Positions 8,864 to 16,572 of a stretch of DNA of 64,000 bases are shown here, in pieces. Both the position numbers and the translations under genes were made by a program. The notes below the pieces were generated by a model. The model saw only the letters and a list, made by a program, of their open reading frames with translations, had not been told where the DNA came from and did no database searches. The first letter of the stretch is position 1. Every line of letters starts with the position of its first letter. The stretch is from Candidatus Peribacteria bacterium (GTDB lineage Bacteria > Patescibacteriota > Gracilibacteria > Peribacterales > Peribacteraceae): positions 1 through 64,000 of the forward strand of contig SICN01000001.1 in NCBI GenBank assembly GCA_009691405.1. Direction: 5' to 3'.

Positions 8864-9774
8864 CGTCGCGTCACTGCGATTTCATGGACTGCTTCAATGC
8901 AGGTTTCCAGATGATCGTTCACGATCAAGTGGTCGAAGAGATGTGCGTGGTCGTCGAATGCCCGTAGGTCCGCTTCGGCGATCTTCAACCTCTCTTCAAT
9001 CTGCTCTTCGGTGTCTCTTCCCCGAACTCTGAGCCGATGGAGGAGCGAGGACAACATGCTGCGGCGGGAATGCCCCGGCGGCAGAAGGCCACAACTCAGC
9101 ACCGCGCGCCTTCCGAGAGCATTCACGAGACCCGTGAGCAAATTTAGCTCGGTGACGACGATCGGCAATTTTCCCTTCCTCCAGATCGCATCGATATCGT
9201 TTCGACGATAGCCGTATCGTCTCTGCTCGGATGCGGATGGCATACCAGTCTGGCTGATGATTTCGCCGTTTTGAACCATCGCTTCAAATTTTTCTTCACT
9301 GACATGGCAGTACGGTTCGCTGTCGCCTTTTTTCGCCTTGCGCGTCGTTACGATCGGCACTTGTTCGGCATAGGACGAGAAGAGTGACATCAGTGATCTT
9401 GCGATGGTCGTTTTGCCGACGCCGGAAGGGCCGGACACCGCCAGAACGTACGCGGTCACGGTGAAGATCGGTTCGATTTTCTTCGCGACCACTTCGTACT
9501 TCAGATCATTCACGAAGAGACCGTTTCGCATCGTTCGTATTTTTCGCATATGGGGGACGACCGTTGCGCCGATCGCGGGAGTTATTGAGCCCCGCGTGAG
9601 TTGTGCGAGCGTCTTCGTTCCGTTCTGCAATCGGATGAGTGCGACCACGTACGGCTCCGTGCCGAATCCGGCTGGAGGATGTCGAACGGTCGTGAAACTG
9701 AGGATCGTGCCGAATTGCATCGCCGTCTTCTGCAATGTCTTGATGCGCCGATGGAGAGAGGGGATGCGATCCAT
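8860..9774 (-). CDS. OB-fold DUF35 domain fused to a guanylate-kinase-like domain
   Basis: The protein has 304 residues in two parts. Residues about 19-95 look like the OB fold of DUF35 proteins, which in archaea bridge thiolase and HMG-CoA synthase. The usual N-terminal zinc ribbon is absent, since no CxxC pairs are present. Residues about 108-304 resemble guanylate kinase: P-loop GPSGVGKTT (115-123), TTRKAKKGDSEPY, FEAMVQNGEII, and a lid-like RGRDTEEQIEERL. It is the last gene of the mevalonate operon, 5 bases after the thiolase. The kinase domain could be plain GMP kinase or a kinase recruited to the pathway; the sequence does not settle this. Confidence 0.75.
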   Translation of the reverse strand: MDRIPSLHRRIKTLQKTAMQFGTILSFTTVRHPPAGFGTEPYVVALIRLQNGTKTLAQLTRGSITPAIGATVVPHMRKIRTMRNGLFVNDLKYEVVAKKIEPIFTVTAYVLAVSGPSGVGKTTIARSLMSLFSSYAEQVPIVTTRKAKKGDSEPYCHVSEEKFEAMVQNGEIISQTGMPSASEQRRYGYRRNDIDAIWRKGKLPIVVTELNLLTGLVNALGRRAVLSCGLLPPGHSRRSMLSSLLHRLRVRGRDTEEQIEERLKIAEADLRAFDDHAHLFDHLIVNDHLETCIEAVHEIAVTRR

Positions 9775-9779
9775 ATTCT

Positions 9780-10919
9780 TCAGATAGATTCAAGAAGATG
9801 CACGGTGCACGTCGCACCGACTCCGCCGAGATTATGAGCCATCATGCGTTTTGCATTCACGACCTGATTTGGAGCCTGCATTGTGAGTTGTTTCCAGCAG
9901 TCCAGCACCTGTTTTACGCCGGTCGCGCCGATCGGATGTCCGCAGGCTTTCAGCCCGCCGCTGCAGTTGATCGGGAGAGAGCCCGTTGCTTCCGTTTCAT
10001 CGTCCCGAAAGAGTCGGATTGCCTCTCCTTCTTGCGCAAATCCGAAATCTTCCAGATGGATCAGGCTCGCGATCGAAAAACAGTCATGCAGTTCGACGGC
10101 ATCGATGTCGTTCTTGTTCCAGTTTGCTTCTTTCAGGGCAGAGGAGAATGCGGTGCGCGTGGAGACAAACGATGTGAGGCTTTCCCGATCGATTAAGCTC
10201 AGGCTTTCATTCGCGAGTTGCGACGCCGCGATATGCACCGAGGATTCTTTTCTCGTCGAGAGAATGACGGCCGCCGCACCATCGCTGATCGGCGAGCAGT
10301 CGAGGAGTCGTAGCGGATCCGCGACGAGCGGACTCTTCGAAATCGCCGCAGCAGAAATTTCTTTTCGGAATTGCGCGTACGGATTTTTGATGGCAGCTCT
10401 ATGCGAGCATTCCGAGACGAGACTCAAGTCCTCGCGCGTCAGTCCGTACTTGTGCATGTATGCCGCAGCTGTGAGCGCGAAGATCGAGGGAAATGTCAGC
10501 CCCGAAGGCCCGTCTTTCTCAGCGTCCCCCGCATGCATGAGCGCACTCGTGACGGTTTCTCCTGCAACGTCTGTTAGTTTCTCCGCACCGATCACCAAAA
10601 TCGTCTCAGCCTTTCCGCTCTCGAGAAACGCGCACGCGGTATGAATCGCAAGACCCCCGGACGCGCATGCGGCTTCGACTCGGAGTGCCGGCGGATGATG
10701 AGGAAGAAGACTGCTCGCAAACGTTCCGAGGTGCGCCTGCTCCGCTGTTTCACCGCCGACCATGTTGCCGATTATGACCATGTCGATGTCGGTCGGCAGG
10801 ATGTTCGTGTTCATAATTGCCGCATCGACGGCCTCTCGGATCAGATCCGACAGGGATTTCCCCCACAGCTCGCCAAAACGAGTTTGACCGCCTCCAAGGA
10901 CATACACAGTCTCGCGCAT
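9780..10919 (-). CDS. Archaeal-type acetyl-CoA C-acetyltransferase (thiolase)
   Basis: It should condense two acetyl-CoA to acetoacetyl-CoA, the first mevalonate step. Catalytic residues are visible: nucleophile VEAACASGG (about Cys85), ELHDCFS, and NCSGGLKACGHPIGATG at the C-terminus. The 379-aa SCP-x-like form, next to an archaeal-type HMG-CoA synthase and a DUF35 domain, matches the archaeal thiolase/synthase/DUF35 complex. In that complex the intermediate is passed on directly. Complex formation here is inference from gene order and family. Confidence 0.9.
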   Translation of the reverse strand: MRETVYVLGGGQTRFGELWGKSLSDLIREAVDAAIMNTNILPTDIDMVIIGNMVGGETAEQAHLGTFASSLLPHHPPALRVEAACASGGLAIHTACAFLESGKAETILVIGAEKLTDVAGETVTSALMHAGDAEKDGPSGLTFPSIFALTAAAYMHKYGLTREDLSLVSECSHRAAIKNPYAQFRKEISAAAISKSPLVADPLRLLDCSPISDGAAAVILSTRKESSVHIAASQLANESLSLIDRESLTSFVSTRTAFSSALKEANWNKNDIDAVELHDCFSIASLIHLEDFGFAQEGEAIRLFRDDETEATGSLPINCSGGLKACGHPIGATGVKQVLDCWKQLTMQAPNQVVNAKRMMAHNLGGVGATCTVHLLESI

Positions 10920-10960
10920 AGGACTGCGGGATTGTACAGGAAAACAGCCTTGGGAAGTAG

Positions 10961-11992
10961 TCAGGAGAGGATTTTGCTCTCCTGCAAATACTCCGCATAC
11001 GAGAGATGCCGAAGCTCTTTTTCGGTGTTTCCAACTGGAAGCGGTGTGCCGTCTCGAAGCATCGTGAAGAGAAAGGCGTCCGATCCAGCACCCGAGCCGT
11101 AACTGACAAGCAGGATTTTTTGATCTTTCTTCGCGTGCTCGAGAACGAACGTCAGTCCGAGAGGGGAGCAGGCCGAGTACGTGTTGCCGATATGGGGAAC
11201 AATGAACCCGAGCTTCAGCTGCTCTTCGGTGACCCCGAGCTTCTTTGCCACTTGCAGCGGGAACTTCGCGTTCGGCATATGAAGGACGACGTGATCAATC
11301 TCACTCGGCTTGAGTTTTGCTTCTTCCAGAATTTTTTTTGCCGTCAGTTCGATGTGATGAAAGTATGCGGGTTCACCCGTGAATCGTCCTGCGTGGGACG
11401 GGTATTTCTCTTCTGCATTGCGCCAGAAGTCCGGAGTATCGGTCGTGTAGGAGAGCGTGCGGTCGATCGAACAGATTCCTGCGTGAGTTTTCGTCGGCAG
11501 TCCGATCACGAAGGCAGCGGCACCCGCGGCAGCCGAGTACTCAAGGACATCTCCGGGCTTGCTCTGGGCGGTGTCCGAACCGATCGCGAGCCCGCATTTG
11601 ATCTGTTTACTGAGAGCCATCGCATCCACGATTTGCATCGCTGCAGTGCCGGCTTTGCAGGCGAATTCCAGATCGGCGGCATGGCAGAAGTGATTCACAC
11701 CGAGCGCGCTTACGAGCATGCCGCTCGTGGGTTTGACCGCGTACGGATGACTTTCCGATCCGACGAACAATGCGCCGACTGCTTGTGGGTCGATGTTCCC
11801 GGTTTGCAGAGCAATCTTCGCCGCTTCCCATGCGATCGTGAAGGTGTCTTCATCGGACGACGGTACGGACTTCTCGAGAATGCCGAGCTGATCCGCTTGT
11901 TCCGTTCCGCGCTTCCAGTGAGTGGCAATCACCTTTGCTTCGATACGGTTTCCAGGGATATAGCGACCGAAACTGAGGATACAGGCGTGCAT
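10961..11992 (-). CDS. Archaeal-type hydroxymethylglutaryl-CoA synthase
   Basis: It condenses acetoacetyl-CoA with acetyl-CoA to HMG-CoA. It is very similar in pattern to methanogen synthases: EKSVPSSDEDT, GSESHPYAVKP, catalytic LEFACKAGT, and GSDTAQSKPGD. Length (343 aa) is that of the archaeal form, shorter than the roughly 390-aa bacterial form. Two ATGs are in frame (11998 and 11992). I prefer 11992 because a TATAAT at 12002-12007 ends 9 bases before it and only 3 before the other. The internal promoter suggests that synthase, thiolase and DUF35-kinase can be made apart from the rest of the operon. Confidence 0.92.
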   Translation of the reverse strand: MHACILSFGRYIPGNRIEAKVIATHWKRGTEQADQLGILEKSVPSSDEDTFTIAWEAAKIALQTGNIDPQAVGALFVGSESHPYAVKPTSGMLVSALGVNHFCHAADLEFACKAGTAAMQIVDAMALSKQIKCGLAIGSDTAQSKPGDVLEYSAAAGAAAFVIGLPTKTHAGICSIDRTLSYTTDTPDFWRNAEEKYPSHAGRFTGEPAYFHHIELTAKKILEEAKLKPSEIDHVVLHMPNAKFPLQVAKKLGVTEEQLKLGFIVPHIGNTYSACSPLGLTFVLEHAKKDQKILLVSYGSGAGSDAFLFTMLRDGTPLPVGNTEKELRHLSYAEYLQESKILS

Positions 11993-12001
11993 GAGCATGG
12001 G

Positions 12002-12007
12002 ATTATA
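12002..12007 (-). promoter_or_regulatory. Internal -10 box before HMG-CoA synthase
   Basis: Perfect TATAAT on the minus strand in the 24-base gap after the HMG-CoA reductase stop. No good -35 box is seen. Confidence 0.45.
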
Positions 12008-12022
12008 TCATTCTATTTGAGC

Positions 12023-13189
12023 TTATCTCGCGAGCGTGTTGTGTGCTTTCGCCAGATCATGAGTTGCTTGCGCCGCAAGGAGCGATACCTCTCCTGCTAG
12101 CACCGCCGCAGCGATGCTCTCCGCAAGTTGCTGCTTGATCGGCAGACCGGATTTATTTTTCAGAAGCAGATTCAAGCACTGTGCCTGACCCGGCAATGTC
12201 GTTCCACCACCGCGAACACCGACTAAGATTGCAGGAATTCGTACGCGGACAGAAAGTCCGCTCCCTAGATCTTCCACGGTCGTATCTGCGAGCGATCCTT
12301 CGACCGTGTGCGCGATATCTTGTCCCGTTGCGAGATAGAGAGCGGCGATGATGTTCGCCGCGTGCAAATTGCTGCCGAGAGCTCCGGCAAGTGTTGATCC
12401 ATGAATCAGCTTTGCCTGTGCGACCTGCATCATCGCTTCGGGCGTTGTCTTCAGTACGTCTTCGATGATTTCTTTCGAGAGAATCACACTCGCGTGCACT
12501 TCGTATCCGCGACCGAGATCGTGCGTGCGTTTGCTTGGCTTCTTATCACTGTCCACATTGCCCGCAATCGTCACGCACCGAATGCCTGTCACTGTGGTAA
12601 CTACCCAATCCGCTATTGCCTGAGCTGCGAAAGTCACCATGTTCATGCCCATCGCTTCATCCGTATCGCAGGAAATTGTGAGGAACACATACTGTTTCTG
12701 AAGATCGAGCGTGAAAGCTTTCACAGTGAGATGACTGCTCGTTGCTTGTGCGGCGGCTTTCCAGAGAGTTTCTTTGGTTCGCAGTGTGTCCACAAGTTCT
12801 TGCACTTTTCCCGATGACGGTGCGCGGAAGGCAATTGATCGCGTGATGCCGTGATGGATGGCTTTCGTGATGCTTACTCCGGCTATCGATGTCGCTTTGC
12901 ACCCCCTGTTGATACTCGCTACGAGTGCACCTTCGGTTGTGGCGATCGGAAGATGGAGTTCGGTACTGTGATTATTTGAGAATGTGAGTTTTAAAGGTCC
13001 TGCGTAACCGACAGGAACAGAGACGACCCCGAACATCTGTTCACAGTTTTTCTTCTCGCTCTCGCCGATGACGTTTTCATTCGGTTCGAGATGACTGAGG
13101 CTGAAGCTGAGTTCTCGTTCGATGAGTGTGCGACGCTGGTTGATGCGCTGTGATGAGCTCAGTTGTTCTGGGAGGTTACGGAGGTCCAT
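12023..13189 (-). CDS. Class I hydroxymethylglutaryl-CoA reductase
   Basis: It reduces HMG-CoA to mevalonate, normally with NADPH. Class I motifs are clear: ENVIGESEK, VPVGYAGPL, TTEGALVASINRGCKAT, EAMGMNMV, DKKPSKR, and the C-terminal catalytic histidine in AQATHDLAKAHN. At 388 aa it is the soluble catalytic domain only, as in archaea. The start at 13189 is set by a promoter whose -10 ends 6 bases upstream; a longer frame to 13321 reads through a repeat and is rejected. It is followed by its partner synthase after 24 bases. Confidence 0.93.
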   Translation of the reverse strand: MDLRNLPEQLSSSQRINQRRTLIERELSFSLSHLEPNENVIGESEKKNCEQMFGVVSVPVGYAGPLKLTFSNNHSTELHLPIATTEGALVASINRGCKATSIAGVSITKAIHHGITRSIAFRAPSSGKVQELVDTLRTKETLWKAAAQATSSHLTVKAFTLDLQKQYVFLTISCDTDEAMGMNMVTFAAQAIADWVVTTVTGIRCVTIAGNVDSDKKPSKRTHDLGRGYEVHASVILSKEIIEDVLKTTPEAMMQVAQAKLIHGSTLAGALGSNLHAANIIAALYLATGQDIAHTVEGSLADTTVEDLGSGLSVRVRIPAILVGVRGGGTTLPGQAQCLNLLLKNKSGLPIKQQLAESIAAAVLAGEVSLLAAQATHDLAKAHNTLAR

Positions 13190-13195
13190 GAGAGC

Positions 13196-13223
13196 AGAAT
13201 ATGTTCTTTCTTTGTTTGTGCAA
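13196..13223 (-). promoter_or_regulatory. Promoter of HMG-CoA reductase
   Basis: TTGCAC (13218-13223), 16 bases, TATTCT (13196-13201), 6 bases before the ATG. The -35 lies in an inverted repeat TTCTTTCTTTG / CAAAGAAAGAA (13204-13214 and 13221-13231), which could be an operator or part of the dispersed repeat beside it. Confidence 0.55.
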
Positions 13224-13275
13224 AGAAAGAACCAAAGAAAGCACAGCGCGCCAATTCCCGCCAGCTCACCCCCAT

Positions 13276-13310
13276 CAGCCTTCGCCAAGGCTACGGCCGA
13301 CAAGCCTGTG
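13276..13310. repeat. Dispersed FAKATADK-type repeat
   Basis: The segment contains the hairpin GCCTT CGCC AAGGC followed by TACGGCCGACAAGCC. In one frame it reads SAFAKATADKP, a peptide known from junk translations of a widespread bacterial repeat. It lies in the 153-base gap between the decarboxylase and reductase genes. A diverged copy sits in frame near 45318 and a partial one follows the tRNA-Ser gene. Confidence 0.55.
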
Positions 13311-13342
13311 GCGCGCGCCAACCCTTTGGATGTCGCTTTACT

Positions 13343-14338
13343 TCACGACAGATGCGATGCTCCTCCCGTTTTTGCCTTAAAAATTATGCAATCCTTCTGC
13401 GCTTCCGCAAAAGCTACCACTGCCGCAAGGCTGTCTCCGGTGCAGATCAAATGCACGGTTGGCCCCGCGTCCATTGTATACAGCACGTTCAGTTTGTCGC
13501 TTTTTCTCAGACGCTCGATGTCGCGGATGATCCGGTGGGTTGCGTTGGAAAGATACTGCAGAGACGGGGTCTGCGTTTGCATTACGCGGTGCATCTCGAG
13601 TGCGTCTTCCTCGGAAACTTTTCTGAGTTTCTCAAAATCTTTTGTTTCGAGTGCGCTGATGCATTCCTGCATTCGTCTTGGAATTTCGTTGAGCCGCTTT
13701 GCAAACAGTGGGCTTGTTGCGGCTTTCGCATGGCCTTCCGTCGATCCGACTTTTTTCTCTTTCTGGTCGGGTACGAGAATGATGTCGTGAAGCATCCAGT
13801 CCTGTTCGCTTGCGATTTGTCTTCCGTATGCCGAACCGATGCCCTCGCCGTGATTTTCGAGCGCAACATAGCCGCCGAAGCTGTTGCGTGCGCCCGATCC
13901 TGCGCCAAGCCTGCCGAGGATGCTGATTTCTTTCCGTGAGAGAGCGTCGCCTTTCACGAGAGCGCCGTAGGCTTCCGCGAGACAACTGAAGACAGCGGCA
14001 GATGATGCGATACCGATGGCGGGTGGGACGCCGGAGTGAATGACGATAGAAACGTTTTCAGGAAGTTCTTCATCGCGCCCGATGGTTCGGAGAAATTCCT
14101 TCGACAGTGCGTAGTGTTTCTCAAGCCTTGCAATGGACGCATCGCTCTGGGGTTTTTCGACGCCGTCATGATCGTACGATTGCACCGAAATTTTTTCAGC
14201 CAGTTCAATCGCTACGCGCACTGTTGGGAAATCCAGCACCATCGACACAGAGTCGGCAGCCGGAAGGCGCCACTCATTATTGCGATTGCCCCAATACTTG
14301 ATGAGAGCGATGTTTGGTGAGGAGTGAGCGTGGATCAT
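13343..14338 (-). CDS. Mevalonate (di)phosphate decarboxylase
   Basis: A 331-aa GHMP-superfamily enzyme. Visible features are SPNIALIKYWGNRN at the start, the phosphate loop IGIASSAAVFSC, the RxGxGSGARNSFGGY-like motif GAGSGARNSFGG, and the catalytic aspartate in YTMDAGP. It should convert mevalonate diphosphate to isopentenyl diphosphate. Because no phosphomevalonate kinase is recognised in the operon, a mevalonate 3- or 5-phosphate decarboxylase role is possible. The ATG at 14338 is chosen by homology; a 9-residue extension to 14365 reads through a hairpin repeat. Confidence 0.88.
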   Translation of the reverse strand: MIHAHSSPNIALIKYWGNRNNEWRLPAADSVSMVLDFPTVRVAIELAEKISVQSYDHDGVEKPQSDASIARLEKHYALSKEFLRTIGRDEELPENVSIVIHSGVPPAIGIASSAAVFSCLAEAYGALVKGDALSRKEISILGRLGAGSGARNSFGGYVALENHGEGIGSAYGRQIASEQDWMLHDIILVPDQKEKKVGSTEGHAKAATSPLFAKRLNEIPRRMQECISALETKDFEKLRKVSEEDALEMHRVMQTQTPSLQYLSNATHRIIRDIERLRKSDKLNVLYTMDAGPTVHLICTGDSLAAVVAFAEAQKDCIIFKAKTGGASHLS

Positions 14339-14352
14339 GGAAGTATCGGCGA

Positions 14353-14422
14353 ACGCGGCAAGCATGCCGCTCCCATTGTATCCAAAGTATTGAACTCATG
14401 GGGAGCGCGATGCTTCGCGCGT
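14353..14422. repeat. REPIN-like pair of hairpin repeats in inverted orientation
   Basis: Two 22-base units face each other. The minus-strand unit (14353-14374) reads GGGA, stem GCGGCA, loop TGCT, stem TGCCGC, GT. The plus-strand unit (14401-14422) reads GGGA, stem GCGCGA, loop TGCT, stem TCGCGC, GT. Flanks and loop are identical while both stem arms changed together, so pairing is conserved. The pair fills the gap between the GHMP kinase and decarboxylase genes. An exact copy of the first unit is at 57072-57093. Confidence 0.75.
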
Positions 14423-14424
14423 CG

Positions 14425-15249
14425 TTATGGCAGCACGAGCACCATTCCGCCGCCCCCCGACCTGCTTCCCGCACCGAGGATCTTTGCAGCTCCGCCGTTC
14501 ACTTCGATTTCCGCGATCATCGTTTGCACGCTTTCGGGTACCACGCCGAGTGCGATTTGCGCGCGGTGATGGTCGTGCAGAACATCTCGAATCGATTCTC
14601 CTTCAAGAATTCTCTCCGTGCAGCGACCGATCGTGTCGATCGCTTGTCGCACTTCGGGTTCGTTATCTTCGTAGCGTGAGCGTATCCATGCAACCAGTGT
14701 GGGAGTCGGCTCGGACGGATTGCCGGTGTCGATCAGTTTCATGCCGCGGAGAAGCTCCGAAGACAATTCGATTTGTTCTGGTACCCTGTCTTTCTCGAAG
14801 AGGATCGGTTTCTCTTCCCAGATGACCGTGAAGTCGATGCCGCTGTTGCCTGTATTCATTTCGTTCTCCAATTCGAGTGCAATTTTTGCTGAGTCCGGAC
14901 CGATAAGGCAGCGGCACATGGCGATGATGAGGGATGTCGAGCTGCCCATGCCTTTTCCGAGGGGCAAAGCATTCTCGATCGTGAGTGTGCCGGAGACAGG
15001 CTTCGCTTTGTTGATGATTTTTTCAGCGACCTTCCGTGCATAATCGATCCAAAGTGCCCCCACCCCTTCCCCTCCCCCGAGAGGGGAGGGGACGAAATGG
15101 ATGGTGATGCCATTATTCTTTTGGCTTTCCTCCAATGTGATGTTCATTCTCAAATCTGACGGTATCGCGATGCCGCGTTTGCCGAAGAGCACGGCATACT
15201 CGCCGCTGAGGATGATTTTGCCGGAGGCGGACGCAGAACGTGTCTTCAT
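14425..15249 (-). CDS. GHMP kinase, probable mevalonate kinase
   Basis: A 274-aa kinase with the GHMP start ASGKIILSGEYAVLFG, the ATP-binding PLGKGMGSSTSLI near residue 98, and a C-terminal KILGAGSRSGGGG. Gene context points to phosphorylation of mevalonate. Phosphomevalonate kinase is the alternative, since only one such kinase is present. Residues about 53-64 (PSPLGGGEGVGAL) are encoded by a perfect 9-bp GC-rich palindrome (15069-15091) that looks inserted. A box AAGAAT ends 7 bases before the ATG. Confidence 0.82.
   Translation of the reverse strand: MKTRSASASGKIILSGEYAVLFGKRGIAIPSDLRMNITLEESQKNNGITIHFVPSPLGGGEGVGALWIDYARKVAEKIINKAKPVSGTLTIENALPLGKGMGSSTSLIIAMCRCLIGPDSAKIALELENEMNTGNSGIDFTVIWEEKPILFEKDRVPEQIELSSELLRGMKLIDTGNPSEPTPTLVAWIRSRYEDNEPEVRQAIDTIGRCTERILEGESIRDVLHDHHRAQIALGVVPESVQTMIAEIEVNGGAAKILGAGSRSGGGGMVLVLP
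15069..15091. repeat. In-frame GC-rich palindrome inside the GHMP kinase gene
   Basis: CCCCTCCCC (15069-15077) and GGGGAGGGG (15083-15091) form a perfect 9-bp stem with a 5-base loop. It encodes part of PSPLGGGEGVGA between two predicted strands, a peptide often seen where such intergenic repeats enter frames. Confidence 0.65.
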
Positions 15250-15261
15250 AGCATGGATTCT

Positions 15262-15963
15262 TTAACCGCCGAATCTTCTCTTTCTTCGTTCATACTCTTT
15301 CAGTGCGGCATCGAGATCATCGACCCCGATATCGGGGAAGTATTTCGGGCTGAAGATCCATTCGGCGTACGCGCTCTGCCAGAGGAAAAAATTGCTTGTG
15401 CGTTGTTCGCCCGAAGAACGGAGGATGATGTCGATTGCGGGGAGCTCCGGATGGTCGAGATGTTGACGAATGGATTCTTCCGTGACCGCGGGCAGGGATG
15501 CCCGCACTGTTTGCGTGTGCAATTTTTCTATCGCTCTCACCACTTCATCTTTTCCTCCGTAGTCGACTGCAAGGTGCAGGGTGAAACCGGTCTCATCTTT
15601 TGTTGCTTCTTCCGTTTGCTCGATCAGCGTGCGAAGCGAAGTTGGAATGCGATCACGTCTTCCCGAATGCACGAAGCGTGTGTGATTTTCTTTCAGTTCA
15701 CGTCCCTCTTTTCGAAGATACTCTTCAAGCATCGTCATGAGCATCGAAATTTCTTTTTTGTCGCGCTTCCAATTTTCGGTCGAGAAGCACCAAACCGTGA
15801 GGACATTCACTCTCGGGTCTTTCCTGCACCAGTCCGTGAGCGTGCGGAAATTCTCGACGGCCTTCTCGTGACCTTTCCACACGGCTTCCAGCTTGTGTTC
15901 TTTTGCCCATCGACGATTGCCGTCGGGGATGATGGCAAGATGGAGTAAAGGTGTGTCGATCAT
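15262..15963 (-). CDS. uppS: Undecaprenyl diphosphate synthase (cis-prenyltransferase)
   Basis: It extends farnesyl diphosphate with isopentenyl diphosphate to make the C55 lipid carrier for wall and surface glycans. Signatures are HLAIIPDGNRRWA (catalytic Asp in PDGN), FSTENWKR, and the C-terminal LRSSGEQRTSNF. Length (233 aa) is normal. The start at 15963 overlaps the idi stop as ATGA, so it is coupled to it. A trans-prenyltransferase making the allylic primer is not in the window. Confidence 0.93.
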   Translation of the reverse strand: MIDTPLLHLAIIPDGNRRWAKEHKLEAVWKGHEKAVENFRTLTDWCRKDPRVNVLTVWCFSTENWKRDKKEISMLMTMLEEYLRKEGRELKENHTRFVHSGRRDRIPTSLRTLIEQTEEATKDETGFTLHLAVDYGGKDEVVRAIEKLHTQTVRASLPAVTEESIRQHLDHPELPAIDIILRSSGEQRTSNFFLWQSAYAEWIFSPKYFPDIGVDDLDAALKEYERRKRRFGG

Positions 15964-16490
15964 GATTGCAGAGAGGAGAGTGCTTTCGGAAGTCCAAGAT
16001 GGAACCATGGTGCGTATTGATCTTTCTTCGCTGCCATATCGGACGACAGTGCAGCAAGGCTGATCCATTGCCACTCCAATACTTCTTCGGGATTCGAATT
16101 CATATGCTGATCTTCCGGAACGATGCCTGTGAGAATCGTATCGTACTCATCTTCGACTCCATGTCCGCTCGGATCCTCCGCGCGATAGGTGAATGAGGGT
16201 CCTTCTTCAAGCGCACAGGTGAAGCCAAGTTCTTCTTGAAGTCTTCTTTCTCCGGCTTCACTTGAAGACTCTCCGCGCAAGGGATGACTGCAGCACGTGT
16301 TTGCCCAGAAGAGAGGCCACAGCATTTTCTTCGCGCTCCTCTTTTGTATGATCATCTTCGACTTCTCCGGATTGAAGACGTAGACCGAGAACGCGCGATG
16401 TCGGATACCGGTTCCCGTATGTGCGGCAAGAAGCCCCACATCGCCGAGGTCGCTGCCTGCTTCGTCCGTATGGATAACGGTGCGTGTCAT
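15960..16490 (-). CDS. idi: Isopentenyl-diphosphate delta-isomerase, type I (Nudix)
   Basis: It interconverts isopentenyl and dimethylallyl diphosphate. The type I motifs are visible: the active-site cysteine and histidine in NTCCSHPLRGE, the Nudix-like EAGERRLQEELGF, and the acidic VEDEYD. Length is 176 aa. It is the first gene of the mevalonate operon. The start at 16490 is fixed by homology (MTRTVIHTDEAG) and by a -10 box 6 bases upstream; a longer frame to 16574 would cross the promoter. Confidence 0.92.
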   Translation of the reverse strand: MTRTVIHTDEAGSDLGDVGLLAAHTGTGIRHRAFSVYVFNPEKSKMIIQKRSAKKMLWPLFWANTCCSHPLRGESSSEAGERRLQEELGFTCALEEGPSFTYRAEDPSGHGVEDEYDTILTGIVPEDQHMNSNPEEVLEWQWISLAALSSDMAAKKDQYAPWFHLGLPKALSSLQS

Positions 16491-16496
16491 GGGAAA

Positions 16497-16526
16497 AGTG
16501 TATCCCAAAGGGGGAGTAAATGTCTT
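16497..16526 (-). promoter_or_regulatory. Promoter of the mevalonate operon
   Basis: AAGACA (16521-16526), 18 bases, TACACT (16497-16502), 6 bases before the idi ATG. It is back to back with the promoter of the Hcp-like gene in an 82-base gap. Confidence 0.55.
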
Positions 16527-16535
16527 GCGCTTCAG

Positions 16536-16565
16536 TTGAATCCGTTTGCCTATCGGCGGTACGAT
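16536..16565 (+). promoter_or_regulatory. Promoter of the Hcp-like gene
   Basis: TTGAAT (16536-16541), 18 bases, TACGAT (16560-16565), 7 bases before the ATG at 16573. Confidence 0.55.
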
Positions 16566-16572
16566 AGCATTC

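Noticed and set aside
12023-13321. N-terminal extension of HMG-CoA reductase to 13321
   Set aside because: The extra 44 codons read through the promoter and the FAKATADK-type repeat; homology starts at 13189.
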